41,489 nucleotides of DNA from Acidobacteriaceae bacterium (GTDB lineage Bacteria; Acidobacteriota; Terriglobia; Terriglobales; Acidobacteriaceae): assembly GCA_030038435.1 (NCBI GenBank), contig JASHOY010000503.1:1-41489 (forward strand). The letters are read 5' to 3'. The notes beneath the pieces are model-generated. The model was not told the origin of the DNA. It made no database searches and worked only from the letters and a program-made list of their open reading frames with translations. Positions 8,505-17,524 of this stretch are shown piece after piece. The translations under genes and the position numbers were made by a program. The stretch's first letter is position 1. Each line of letters starts with the position of its first letter.

Positions 8505-10805
8505 GTGGCTGCGAGCGGCACAGAATCGGTAACCTTGCCGGTGCTGGGCATGACCTGCGCATCGTGCCAGCACCATGTGGAAGAAGCGTTGCGTGCGACG
8601 CAAGGCGTCGAGTCGGCGCGCGTCGACCTGATGGCGCATCGGGCCACAATTACCTTCGACCCGGCGAAATCCGCGCCTGAAGCGTTGGTCGAGGCCATCC
8701 GCGGCGCGGGCTACGATGCGGTTTTGCCCCGCGCCGGCGAGCAGGGCGCGCAGCGTCAGAGCGACGATGTAGCGGAATCGGCGCAGAAGGCCTGGGTGAC
8801 GCTGATAGCCGGCGCCGCGGCCATGGTGTTGGCCATGCCGCTGGGCGGCGATATGGGCGTTGCCGGTCGAATTCAAATGCATCTTCTGCCCTGGCTCTAT
8901 GCCGCCAGCCCCAATGAGCTGCGCTGGGCGCTGCTGGCCATCACCACGGCGGTGGCCGCATGGGCGGGCCGCGGCATCTACCTGAGCGCGATTCGTGCTT
9001 TGCGTCATGGCTCGACCAACATGAATACCCTGGTAAGCCTGGGGACGGCGGTGGCCTATGCGTATTCGGCGTTTGCCACCCTGCGGCCGGCTCCGGGGCG
9101 CAGCGTTTATTTTGATGCGGTTCTGCTGATCCTGGGCTTTCTGTTGCTGGGCAAGGCGCTGGAGGCGCGGGCGAAACGCCGTGCCCTGGAGGCGCTGAAT
9201 TCGCTTTCCCGCTTGCGGCCGGTTACGGCGCGCCGCGTGGTCGATGGCGTCCAGACGGTAGTTCCGCTCGAAGAGATTCGCCCCGGCGACGACGTGCTGG
9301 TGCTGCCCGGCGAGCGCTTCCCGGTCGACGCCGCGATCGTCGAAGGACGCACCACGGTCGACGAATCGATGCTCACCGGCGAATCGACGCCGCTGGAGCG
9401 CACGGTGGGCGGCAAAGTGCTGGCCGGCTCGCTGAACTACGACGGCGTGGTGGTCTGCCGGGCGCAGTCCCTGGGCGAGGCCACGGTGCTGGCGCAAATA
9501 ACCCGCATGGTCGAGCAGGCGCAGGGCTCGCGCGCGCCCATGGAGCGGCTCGCCGACCGCGCCAGCGCCATCTTCGTGCCTACGGTACTGGGGCTGGCGG
9601 TTGCGACTTTCGCGGGATGGATGCTCGCCTCGGGCTCCCTGGAACTGGCGCTGGCCAACACGGTTGCGGTGCTGGTGATCGCCTGCCCCTGCGCCATGGG
9701 ATTGGCGGTGCCGGCGGCGCTTACGGTTGCCGTCGGACGTGGCGCGCAGCTCGGCGTGCTGCTCAAAGGTGGCGAGGCGCTGGAGCGCCTCGGCAAGCTG
9801 GACGCCGTAGTGCTGGACAAAACCGGTACCCTCACCATTGGGCGGCCAGTGCTGCAGGCGGTGCATTCACTGGACGCGGTTGAGAAATCCTCTGCGGCCG
9901 ATAACTTAAACTCTTCCACCGCGGTCGCCGCAGCAAGCTCCGCTTCTGAAGACGACCTGCTCCGGCTCGCAGCGGCAGCCGAAGAGCGGTCCAACCATCC
10001 GCTGGCGCATGCCGTGGTGGATGCCGCGCGCCAGAGGGGACTGAGCTGGAAAGCGGCGGAAGAGGTGCAGATTCTGCCCGGTCGTGGCCTGAGCGCTCGC
10101 GTCGAGGGCCGCCACTGCCTGCTGGGCAATCAAGCGCTCTTCGCCGAATTCATGGTCAAGCTGCCCGCAGCCATCGCGCCGCCCGATCCCGGCGTAACCC
10201 GGCTCTGGATGACGCTGGATCGCCAGCCCGCCGGGTATTTCGATGCCAAAGACGCCCTGCGGCCCGAAGCTGCCGAAGCCGTTGCGGAGTTGCAGCGCGC
10301 GGGGCTGCGGGTGGTCATGCTCACCGGCGACTCCAAGGCCGCGGCAGAACCCATCGCGCGGCAAGCGGGCATCAGCGAGGTGGAAGCGGGCCTCGACCCG
10401 TCGGGCAAGCTGGAGCGGATACGCGCTCTGCAGAAGCAGGGGCTGCGCGTGGCTATGGTTGGCGACGGCATCAACGACGCGGCGGCGCTGGCACAGGCCG
10501 ATGCGGGAATCGCCATGGGCAGCGGCGCGGACCTGGCGCAGGAGGCTGGCGATGTGCTGCTGCTGCGCACCCAGCCCAAATCGATTCCCGCAGCGCTGGG
10601 GCTGGCCAAATCAACCCTGCGCATCATGCGGCAGAACCTGGGCTGGGCCGTGGGATACAACATCGTCGGCATTCCCCTGGCCGCGGGGGTGCTATATCCG
10701 GCCTTTCACATTTTGCTCACGCCGTGGATTGCCGCGGCGGCGATGGCCATGAGCTCGGTCTGCGTGGTCACCAACAGCCTGCGCCTGCGCGCCTGGCAGC
10801 CGTAA
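8505..10805 (+). CDS. copA: Cu(I)-translocating P1B-type ATPase
   Basis: A 766-residue copper efflux ATPase of normal family length, starting at GTG. One N-terminal HMA domain carries GMTCASC (C18, C21). Membrane helices flank the actuator motif TGEST, the transmembrane metal site CPC is at residues 394-396, the phosphorylated Asp is D438 in DKTGTLT, the nucleotide domain has SNHPLAHA, and the hinge is GDGINDAA from residue 653. The last two helices contain YN and MSS, which mark the Cu(I) P1B-1 subgroup. A Ser/Ala-rich insertion at about residues 460-485 in the nucleotide-binding domain is not conserved. Paired with the CopZ-like gene. Confidence 0.95.
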   Translation: MAASGTESVTLPVLGMTCASCQHHVEEALRATQGVESARVDLMAHRATITFDPAKSAPEALVEAIRGAGYDAVLPRAGEQGAQRQSDDVAESAQKAWVTLIAGAAAMVLAMPLGGDMGVAGRIQMHLLPWLYAASPNELRWALLAITTAVAAWAGRGIYLSAIRALRHGSTNMNTLVSLGTAVAYAYSAFATLRPAPGRSVYFDAVLLILGFLLLGKALEARAKRRALEALNSLSRLRPVTARRVVDGVQTVVPLEEIRPGDDVLVLPGERFPVDAAIVEGRTTVDESMLTGESTPLERTVGGKVLAGSLNYDGVVVCRAQSLGEATVLAQITRMVEQAQGSRAPMERLADRASAIFVPTVLGLAVATFAGWMLASGSLELALANTVAVLVIACPCAMGLAVPAALTVAVGRGAQLGVLLKGGEALERLGKLDAVVLDKTGTLTIGRPVLQAVHSLDAVEKSSAADNLNSSTAVAAASSASEDDLLRLAAAAEERSNHPLAHAVVDAARQRGLSWKAAEEVQILPGRGLSARVEGRHCLLGNQALFAEFMVKLPAAIAPPDPGVTRLWMTLDRQPAGYFDAKDALRPEAAEAVAELQRAGLRVVMLTGDSKAAAEPIARQAGISEVEAGLDPSGKLERIRALQKQGLRVAMVGDGINDAAALAQADAGIAMGSGADLAQEAGDVLLLRTQPKSIPAALGLAKSTLRIMRQNLGWAVGYNIVGIPLAAGVLYPAFHILLTPWIAAAAMAMSSVCVVTNSLRLRAWQP

Positions 10806-10977
10806 AAACCGGGGCCGGGATCAGTGGCCGCGCTGCGGTCAGTGAGTTACCCGGCGGCTCATGCCCAAATCAACCGGCGGCAGAGATTGCGGAAACGAAG
10901 CCCGTTTGCACTAAGCCGCTGCGCGGCGGCTGCTACATCTGCGGCTGCCGAGTAGTTTGGTGGCTGGGATAGCGTTT

Positions 10978-11003
10978 GGGTCACAAGGATGTCTCTGTGA
11001 CCC
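10978..11003. repeat. 8-bp perfect inverted repeat at the recombinase fragment start
   Basis: GGGTCACA (10978-10985) and TGTGACCC (10996-11003) form a perfect inverted repeat with a 10-base loop. The right arm covers the GTG start of the recombinase remnant. It could be a translation-blocking hairpin, an operator or part of a recombination site; nothing in the sequence chooses between these. Confidence 0.6.
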
Positions 11004-11152
11004 GACTCCGTCAGATGATGCTGGACGAGCTCCAGCGCCGCAACTATTCACCGAACACTGCTCGCAGTTATATCCACGCCATTGAGGATTTCGCCAAGTA
11101 TTTTGGCCGATCCCCACTTCGTCTCGGGCGGGTGGCCCGGCCAAGTCGTTAG
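10997..11152 (+). pseudogene. tyrosine recombinase (integrase) N-terminal remnant
   Basis: A 51-codon frame from GTG whose first 42 residues match the N-terminal SAM-like DNA-binding domain of phage-type integrases: LRQMMLDELQRRNYS, then 'TARSYIHAIEDFAKYFGRSP'. Intact members continue with the rest of the core-binding domain and then the catalytic domain bearing the R-H-R-Y residues. Here the frame runs into unrelated sequence (RVARPSR) and stops. Closely similar N-termini are known in integrases that accompany IS91-like elements, so this is probably the scar of such an element. No transposase remains in the window. Confidence 0.8.
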
Positions 11153-11182
11153 CGATGCAGGCTCTTCCACGACCGGGGGTGC

Positions 11183-11207
11183 CCCGTCCTAGCTTTGCTA
11201 GGGCGGG
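11183..11207 (+). repeat. 11-bp stem, 3-base loop hairpin
   Basis: CCCGTCCTAGC, loop TTT, GCTAGGGCGGG. All 11 positions pair in RNA from the plus strand (one is a U-G pair); the minus-strand transcript has one mismatch instead, so a plus-strand transcript is favoured. No T-tract follows, so it is not a standard intrinsic terminator. The flanking GGGGTGCCCC/GGGCGGGATT composition looks like a dispersed intergenic repeat. No second copy was noticed in this window. Confidence 0.65.
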
Positions 11208-11226
11208 ATTGGCCAACGTTCTCAGG

Positions 11227-11478
11227 TCAATCCTCGCAATCCAGTATCGCGCCAATTGATCCGCTACCGGTAGAAACAGCGTCCTGAACACAGCAAGCGC
11301 CCGTATCACCGCCAAGTGTGACCTTTTCCGAAATTTCGTCTAGTTCAAGCTTCTGCCTTGAGCCAGAATGAGACTCTCCCCTCTCCCATCCCAAGATTAG
11401 TAATGATAAGGCGCCTAAGCCGCAGCAACCTTCCTTCAACCCGATCATCATTCGTCGTAAACAGATCATCGCGCTCAT
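11227..11478 (-). CDS. small Cys-containing protein, unknown function
   Basis: A candidate 83-residue protein from ATG 11478, with GGGAG 6 bases upstream. The N-terminus is basic (LRRMM), followed by a short hydrophobic segment with a Cys-Cys pair (residues 18-19) and a leucine-rich run to residue 30. The rest is acidic and then Gly/Ser-rich, with a second Cys-Cys pair (62-63) after a Gly-Gly at 56-57 and a Cys three residues from the end. Codon third positions are near 50% GC, unlike the neighbouring genes, which suggests foreign origin or non-coding sequence. No family is recognised. It lies between the recombinase scar and the glycosyltransferase. Confidence 0.4.
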   Translation of the reverse strand: MSAMICLRRMMIGLKEGCCGLGALSLLILGWERGESHSGSRQKLELDEISEKVTLGGDTGACCVQDAVSTGSGSIGAILDCED

Positions 11479-11523
11479 GAACGGCTCCCGGGCGATGATC
11501 GCGCGCCAGCCCGGCGGATTATA

Positions 11524-13215
11524 GTGGCCATAAGGGAGCTCGGTTTGAACTGGAGACGGGTGTTTCTTCCGCGGCCGGATGCGCCGCTGCCGCTGTGGAT
11601 GATCTTCCCCGTCATCTTCGCAGCGCTTTATGCAACCCATGCCACGCTCCTGCGCTTGCCCTACTATTGGGACGAGGCTGGCTACTACATTCCCGCCGCC
11701 TGGGATTTTTTCCGCACCGGCACGCTGATTCCAACCACCACTCTGAACAACGCGCATCCGCCGCTGCCCAGCATTTACCTGGCTCTGTGGTGGAAGGCTT
11801 CCGGGTTTCATCCCGCGGTCACGCGCGAGGCGGTGCTGATGGTGGCCTCGCTGGGGCTGCTGGCGGTGTGGCGGCTGGCGGTGCGTGTGGTGGGTGTCCC
11901 GTCTGTGGCCTTCTGGACGGTGCTTCTCACCGGGCTCTACCCGGTGTGGTTTGCGCAGAGCACCTTGGCGCAGGCCGATATCTTTGCCGCCGCATGCTCG
12001 CTTTGGGGCATGGTCTATGCGCTTCCCGAACGCGGGCGAAGACCATGGGCTGCGATGATTTGGTTTTCCGCCGCTGCCCTTTGCAAGGAGACAGCGATCG
12101 CGATTCCCCTGACGCTGGCCGCGGTGAGTTTTGCCGAGGGGTTGCGCGACAAACTGGCGCGGCGCGGACTTTGGCGCGAAGCCGCGTGGCTGGCCTCCTC
12201 CGCGCTTCCCCTTGCGGCCTGGTACGGGTGGCATTATGCCAAAACCGGTTCGCTGCTGGGCAATGCCTCGTATGTCAGGTATAACGTTCAAGCGACCATG
12301 GCGCCTTTGCGGATCATCGCCGCCTTAGGGCACCGCATATTACACCTGACGGCAAACATGAACATGTTCGTGCCGGTGATGATGGCGCTCGCCAGCCTCT
12401 TGCTGGCGCCGCGGCGCGAAGGGGACGGAAACCAGCGGTCATCCATCGCCGCGAAAACCGGGAAGCGGATCTTTTTCCTCCTGCTTGTGAATGTGGTGAT
12501 GTTCAGCGTGCTCGGCGGGGCGCTGCTCACCCGCTATCTGCTGCCCATGTATCCCCTGGTGCTGCTCATGGCGGTGACCGCCCTCTACCGTCGGGTTCCC
12601 TACTGGTACGCGCTGGCGGCAGTTGCCGCGGGAGCCTTTGCGGCCGGGCTCTTTATCAACCCGCCGTATGGAATTGCGCCCGAAGACAATCTGCTTTATG
12701 CCCACGTGGTGCGCATGCAGCAGGCGGGAATCGCGGAACTCGGCAAGTTCGATCCGGGCGCGACGGTGCTGACAGCATGGCCGGCCAGCGACGAGTTGAC
12801 GCATCCCGAGCTCGGATACGTGAGCCACCCGTGGAAGATTTGCGCGATCGATGATTTTGCTTCCGGCGCTATCGGCCAGGCTGAGGCTGAGCCCGGGAAA
12901 TACACGGCGGCGCTGGTCTTTTCCACCAAATACGATCCGCCGCCCCTGCTCAATGTGTGGCCCTTCAGCCAGACGATGGACGAACGCTACTTCGGACTGC
13001 ACCACGATCTGCTCCCCGGCGAAATCGCTCTCCGGCTGGGAGGCAAAGTAGCGTGGCGCATGGACGATGCCGGAATGTGGATTGCGGTGATTGGGTTTGA
13101 CCGGCCGGTGGAAGCGCGTGCGGAAGCCGGTGACTTTGGAGAGCCGCACAACCCGGCGCATCCGTTTGAAGGGATTCAGATCTTCTCGCCCCACTCATTC
13201 GCGGCAGTGCCTTAG
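11524..13215 (+). CDS. GT-C membrane glycosyltransferase (GT39/ArnT-like)
   Basis: A 563-residue polytopic protein of the dolichyl-phosphate-mannose mannosyltransferase/ArnT superfamily, which transfers sugars from a polyprenyl carrier on the outer face of the membrane. The first periplasmic loop carries the Asp-Glu signature in PYYWDEAGYYIPAAW (about residue 50). About ten hydrophobic helices follow to residue 385, and the last 180 residues are a soluble domain. The GTG at 11524 is the outermost start. A TTG at 11545 has GGGAG at 11534-11538 with 6-base spacing and may be the real one. Substrate and acceptor are unknown. Confidence 0.85.
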   Translation: MAIRELGLNWRRVFLPRPDAPLPLWMIFPVIFAALYATHATLLRLPYYWDEAGYYIPAAWDFFRTGTLIPTTTLNNAHPPLPSIYLALWWKASGFHPAVTREAVLMVASLGLLAVWRLAVRVVGVPSVAFWTVLLTGLYPVWFAQSTLAQADIFAAACSLWGMVYALPERGRRPWAAMIWFSAAALCKETAIAIPLTLAAVSFAEGLRDKLARRGLWREAAWLASSALPLAAWYGWHYAKTGSLLGNASYVRYNVQATMAPLRIIAALGHRILHLTANMNMFVPVMMALASLLLAPRREGDGNQRSSIAAKTGKRIFFLLLVNVVMFSVLGGALLTRYLLPMYPLVLLMAVTALYRRVPYWYALAAVAAGAFAAGLFINPPYGIAPEDNLLYAHVVRMQQAGIAELGKFDPGATVLTAWPASDELTHPELGYVSHPWKICAIDDFASGAIGQAEAEPGKYTAALVFSTKYDPPPLLNVWPFSQTMDERYFGLHHDLLPGEIALRLGGKVAWRMDDAGMWIAVIGFDRPVEARAEAGDFGEPHNPAHPFEGIQIFSPHSFAAVP

Positions 13216-13239
13216 CGGGCGAATAAGGCCGCAAACGCC

Positions 13240-13245
13240 TATAAT
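13240..13245 (+). promoter_or_regulatory. candidate -10 element (TATAAT)
   Basis: A perfect TATAAT lies 10 bases before the GTG start of the TPR gene. No good -35 hexamer is found 16-18 bases upstream. If used, transcription would start about 4-6 bases before the GTG, giving an almost leaderless mRNA. Confidence 0.4.
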
Positions 13246-13255
13246 CAGGGCTGTC

Positions 13256-14938
13256 GTGTTCAATTTATTTTCATCGCGTTTGGGGCGCGTGTTTCGGTTG
13301 GCCGCTGCGGCCGGCACGGCCTTTGCGTTGCTGTTTGCCGCGGTTGCATTCGCACAGGAAAAACCCGCCGCAGAAGCCCTCAGCAGCGAAGCGGCGATGG
13401 GCGGCCATGGCCGCATTCTGCTGGTGTTGCCTTTCGACAACCGCAGCGGGCAGATGAGCCTCGACTGGGTGCGCGAGGCGGCGGCCGAACTTCTCAACAG
13501 CCGCTTCAGCTCGGCTGGATTCGCGCCGCTGAGCCGCGAAGACCGCATGTATGCTTTGGATCATCTGGGACTGCCGCAGGGATTTCAGCCCTCGCGCGCC
13601 AGCGCCATCAAGTTGGCGCAGACGCTGGATGCGGACGAGATCGTGGTGGGCAGCTTTTCCATGAGCGGCAGCGACCTGGTGGCCGAAGCGCAACTGGTGG
13701 ATGTGCCGCACCTGAGCATGAGTCAGCCGGTGACCACGCGGGGCAAGCTGACGGACATGATTGCCATCTTCGATTCCCTGGCCTGGGAGCTGACCAAGGA
13801 ACTCGATCCCGGCTTCAACGTGGCGGAGAAAACTTTCGTCGCTGCCGGAGCGGGGTTGCGGCTCGATGCCTTCGAGCAGTACATTCGCGGTATCACCGAA
13901 CCCGACCAGCAGGAGCGCCTTCAACATCTGGAGACCGCCGTCAAACTGAGCCCCGCCTTCAGTCCGGCTTGGATGGCGCTGGGCCGCGAGGATTACGGCA
14001 CGCAGCAGTACCAGAAAGCGGCCGCGGCCTTTGCCAAGGTCGAGCCGAGCGGTCCCGATGGCCCGGAAGCGGGCTTCTACCGCGGGCTCTCGCTGCTCTT
14101 TTCCGGCGACTACGCGGGAGCCGAGAAGTCCTTTGCCGCGGTGGCGCGGGTCTTACCGCTGGCGGATGTTTTGAACAACGAAGGCGTAGCCGTCAGCCGC
14201 CAGGGACACGATGGGACTTCGCTTTTCGTGCGCGCGGTAGCGGCCGATCCCAACACCGCGGATTATCACTTCAACCTGGCCGTCAGCCTGAAACAGCATG
14301 GAAACCCCGCGGCGGCGCTGAGCGAAATGATGGAGTGCGTCAAATTGCATCCGGGAGACGCTGAGGCGCAGACTCTACTGGCCGCTTGGAAGACTGCCCC
14401 GGCTTTGGCGAAAACGGCTGCGGGAACGGGCGCCGCTTCCGAGTCTGCAGAGGCTAATCCTGATCCGCTGGAACGTATTGTGCGAACCTTCGATGCCGCA
14501 GCCTTCCGGCAGGCCGGGGCGGTGGTGGACGAGATGGATGCGGCGCGGCTCGCCGCGCTGCCCGCTCCCGAACGCGCGCGCAAGCTCTGCGCTGAAGGCG
14601 AGGATTACCTCAACCGCGGACTGGTGCTGGAGGCCGAGCGGTTCTACCAGTCGGCCATTGCCGCCGATGGCGATAGTGCCGAGGCCCACGCAGGGCTGGC
14701 GGAGGTGCGCCGGCGAACCGGCGATACGGCAGCTGCCCGCGAAGAGGCGAACCTGGCCCTGAAGCTCGATCCTTCGGCCCAGGCCTATGTGGTGCTGAGC
14801 CGCCTCGATCTTGCCGCAGGCAATTTGAGCCAAGCCGGGAATGAAGCCGGCGAAGCGCTCAAGCTCGAGCCCACAGACCCCGTTGCGCAGCAGTTGAGCC
14901 GCGAAATTGAAATGAAGACAGGCGCAAAAAAGGAGTAG
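13256..14938 (+). CDS. exported TolB-like/TPR-repeat protein
   Basis: A 560-residue protein. The GTG at 13256 is chosen because a signal peptide follows at once (basic residues, hydrophobic run, AVAFAQ); the frame upstream overlaps the glycosyltransferase and is spurious. Residues about 55-190 form a TolB-N/FlgO-like alpha/beta domain ('ILLVLPFDNRSG', 'EIVVGSFSMSGSDLVAEAQL'). From about residue 215 on there are tetratricopeptide repeats in two blocks separated by an Ala-rich linker (about 380-410). Such proteins act as periplasmic scaffolds, but no partner is identifiable. The next gene, nfeD, starts 28 bases later. Confidence 0.8.
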   Translation: MFNLFSSRLGRVFRLAAAAGTAFALLFAAVAFAQEKPAAEALSSEAAMGGHGRILLVLPFDNRSGQMSLDWVREAAAELLNSRFSSAGFAPLSREDRMYALDHLGLPQGFQPSRASAIKLAQTLDADEIVVGSFSMSGSDLVAEAQLVDVPHLSMSQPVTTRGKLTDMIAIFDSLAWELTKELDPGFNVAEKTFVAAGAGLRLDAFEQYIRGITEPDQQERLQHLETAVKLSPAFSPAWMALGREDYGTQQYQKAAAAFAKVEPSGPDGPEAGFYRGLSLLFSGDYAGAEKSFAAVARVLPLADVLNNEGVAVSRQGHDGTSLFVRAVAADPNTADYHFNLAVSLKQHGNPAAALSEMMECVKLHPGDAEAQTLLAAWKTAPALAKTAAGTGAASESAEANPDPLERIVRTFDAAAFRQAGAVVDEMDAARLAALPAPERARKLCAEGEDYLNRGLVLEAERFYQSAIAADGDSAEAHAGLAEVRRRTGDTAAAREEANLALKLDPSAQAYVVLSRLDLAAGNLSQAGNEAGEALKLEPTDPVAQQLSREIEMKTGAKKE

Positions 14939-14966
14939 CCTGGAGAGTTCTCCAAGGAGCACATTT

Positions 14967-16361
14967 ATGCTTCAGCGCTTATGTAGGTTGGCGATTGGGG
15001 CTGCTTTGGTGGTGACAGGGGCGCTCGGATGGAAGGGGGCGGTTCTGCGGGCTGCAACGCCATACCCCGCGCCCATCGTGGACAAATTCGTATTCGACGA
15101 GACGGTTCAGCCGGTGAGCGCGGCGGAGATGAAACGGGCAATTGACCGGGCCGCCAGCGACGGCGCCCAGGCCTTGCTGGTGCAGATGGACACCCCCGGC
15201 GGCTTGGTAGACTCCATGCGCCAGATCGTGCAGGCCATCCTGGGATCGAAAGTGCCCGTGATCGTGTATGTCTCACCATCAGGGGCGCGGGCCGGCTCGG
15301 CGGGATTCTTCATTCTCGAATCGGCGGATATTGCCGCCATGGCGCCGGGAACCGAGGCGGGCGCGGCGCACGTTGTCTTTGAGGGCATGAAGCCAGATTC
15401 CACCGAAATGACCAAGGTGGAAAACGATGCCGAAGCCTTTCTCCGTTCCTATGTGACCAGGCGGGGACGAAATGCGCAGGCGGCCGACGAAGCGGTTAAG
15501 TCATCGCATTCCTATACCGCCGAAGAAGCTCTGAAGGCGAACCTCATCGACGCCGTGGCCAACAGTGATCAGGAACTTCTGAATCAGTTGAATGGACGGC
15601 AGATTACCCGCTTCGACGGCTCAAAAGCCACTCTCAATCTTGCCGGGGCGCGCATTCGCGTCCTGAGTGTCTCCCTTCGCGACGAGCTGCTGGGCTGGCT
15701 GGTGGATCCCAATATCGCACTGCTCTTCCTGGTGGCTGGAGCTCTGCTGATTTATCTCGAATTCAATATTCCGGGAACCATCGTGCCCGGCGCGCTGGGC
15801 ACGCTGATGGTGTTGCTGGGAATCTTTGGATTGAACCTCCTGCCGATCCGGTTTACCGCTGTCCTGCTGCTGCTGGCCGGTCTGGGATTCCTGGTGCTGG
15901 AAGCCAAATTTGGCGGTCATGGAGCATTGGCAACGGCAGGCATCATCTGCCTGACCTTCGGGGCATTAACGCTGGTCGCCGCGCCCATTCCGCAGATGGG
16001 AGTGAGCCCGGCGGTGGCCATCGCCCTCAGCTTGGGTTTCGGCTTGATTACGGTCTTCCTGGTACGCCTCGCCATACGGGCGCAGAAGCGAAAGGCCCGC
16101 ATCGGCGCCGATGCCATGGTGGGCAGCCGGGCTACCGCGATGGAGCCGCTCGACCCGGAAGGACACGTGCTGGTCGAGGGCGAGATCTGGCAGGCCGTAT
16201 CGTCCAAACCTGTGCCCAAGGGTACGTTTCTGCATGTCGTGGGCTGTGATGAGATGGTTCTGCGGGTCGAACCGGCGTCGCCCATGGAATCAAAAGCCGA
16301 GTATGCATCTGCCCGCCAGTCTGGTGCGGAAAGTCACACCACGGAGCCGCAGGCGCATTGA
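14967..16361 (+). CDS. NfeD family membrane-bound serine protease, long form
   Basis: A 464-residue long-form NfeD. After a signal-like helix comes a ClpP/SppA-like protease domain: '[20 protein letters not shown]', the nucleophile S111 in ARAGSAGFF and the probable general-base K150 in MTKVEND, matching the Ser-Lys dyad of archaeal 1510-N proteases. Four or five membrane helices follow (about residues 245-370), then a C-terminal OB-fold (about 385-440). Members cleave hydrophobic stomatin tails. The slipin gene follows after 142 bases, the expected partner. Confidence 0.92.
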   Translation: MLQRLCRLAIGAALVVTGALGWKGAVLRAATPYPAPIVDKFVFDETVQPVSAAEMKRAIDRAASDGAQALLVQMDTPGGLVDSMRQIVQAILGSKVPVIVYVSPSGARAGSAGFFILESADIAAMAPGTEAGAAHVVFEGMKPDSTEMTKVENDAEAFLRSYVTRRGRNAQAADEAVKSSHSYTAEEALKANLIDAVANSDQELLNQLNGRQITRFDGSKATLNLAGARIRVLSVSLRDELLGWLVDPNIALLFLVAGALLIYLEFNIPGTIVPGALGTLMVLLGIFGLNLLPIRFTAVLLLLAGLGFLVLEAKFGGHGALATAGIICLTFGALTLVAAPIPQMGVSPAVAIALSLGFGLITVFLVRLAIRAQKRKARIGADAMVGSRATAMEPLDPEGHVLVEGEIWQAVSSKPVPKGTFLHVVGCDEMVLRVEPASPMESKAEYASARQSGAESHTTEPQAH

Positions 16362-16503
16362 TGGGTGCGTCGGCAACCGGCTGAAGCGCGAACTCAGGTT
16401 ACCGCGGCAATCACACCATGTTACCTCCGCGATCTCGCCGGCTTGCACCACCCGCCGGTCCTGTGCACGTAGAGTACAATCCCTGCTGAGTGAGGAAAGT
16501 CCC

Positions 16504-17295
16504 ATGTCCGTCGGTGATCTGCCTATTCCAGCTCTGATTTTCATCGCCATCATCATCCTTTACCTGCTCAACTCCATCAAGATCCTGCGCGAATATGAAC
16601 GCGCCGTGATCTTCCGGCTGGGCCGCGCTTTGCCTGAGCCCAAGGGCCCGGGCATCATTCTCGTCTTCCGGCCTCTGGACCAGTACGTGCGCGTTTCGCT
16701 GCGCCAGGACGTGCTTGAAGTGCCGCCCCAGGATGTGATCACTCGCGACAACGTGACCATTAAAGTGAACGCGGTGGTGACGCTCTATGTGGTGAACCCC
16801 ATCGATACCGCCATCAAGGTGGTGAACTACGTCTACCAGACCTCCCAGTTCGCGCAAACCACTTTGCGTTCGGTGTTGGGCGAGGTGGAACTGGACGAGG
16901 TGCTCAGTCATCGCGACAAGCTGAACCTGAGGATTCAGACCATCATCGACCAGAGGACAGAGCCTTTCGGCGTTAAAGTCACATCCGTCGAGATCAAGCA
17001 GGTCGATCTTTCCGAGCAGCTGTTGCGCGCCATGGCCAGACAAGCCGAAGCGGAGCGCGACAAGCGATCGAAGATTATTCATGCCGAGGGCGAATACAAT
17101 GCCGCGCAGAAGCTGGTGGATGCCGCGACCCTGATGTCCACGCAGCCCATGACCTTGCAATTGCGCTATTTGCAGACCTTGGCCGATATCGGCGTGGAGA
17201 AGAATACTACCATCGTCTTCCCCCTGCCCTTGGAAATGCTGACCATCCTGAACAAGATGAGCAGTCTGCAGACAGCGCCCCCGGAAAAAACCTAG
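16504..17295 (+). CDS. slipin (stomatin/prohibitin-type SPFH protein)
   Basis: A 263-residue SPFH membrane scaffold. The ATG at 16504 is preceded by TGAGGA at 16491-16496. Residues 9-24 are the membrane hairpin, followed by the slipin block '[20 protein letters not shown]' and '[16 protein letters not shown]'. The C-terminal helix carries '[19 protein letters not shown]', typical of stomatin coiled coils, and the tail has the hydrophobic '[11 protein letters not shown]' that NfeD proteases recognise in archaeal stomatin. A TACAAT at 16475-16480 could be a -10 box for a promoter between nfeD and this gene. Probably organises membrane microdomains. Confidence 0.93.
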   Translation: MSVGDLPIPALIFIAIIILYLLNSIKILREYERAVIFRLGRALPEPKGPGIILVFRPLDQYVRVSLRQDVLEVPPQDVITRDNVTIKVNAVVTLYVVNPIDTAIKVVNYVYQTSQFAQTTLRSVLGEVELDEVLSHRDKLNLRIQTIIDQRTEPFGVKVTSVEIKQVDLSEQLLRAMARQAEAERDKRSKIIHAEGEYNAAQKLVDAATLMSTQPMTLQLRYLQTLADIGVEKNTTIVFPLPLEMLTILNKMSSLQTAPPEKT

Positions 17296-17524
17296 AGAGC
17301 ACCCCCTGCCGCAATTGCGTCTTTTGAGTGCGGAAACGCGAAGGGTGCGTGCCAGGCAGGTGGAAGACCGGTATTCTGAATGTGTCAGTCTGCGACGGGA
17401 CCGGCTTCGAAGTGCTTGGTTTCATTTCCGCTTCCAGGGGCGTAGTACGCCCGCTGCCCGCCGGGAACTGAGGGTTGCGGTTCCGTGCTCATCCATCCGG
17501 GACCGGCTATGCTGAAGGCGGTTT

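Noticed and set aside
7689-9866. A 725-codon minus-strand frame over copA
   Set aside because: Only the last part (8159-7689) is the real Nudix gene; the rest is antisense to the CopA ATPase.
11479-12291. Upstream extension of the small minus-strand ORF at 11227
   Set aside because: It lies antisense to the glycosyltransferase and has Arg/Gly/His-rich shadow composition.
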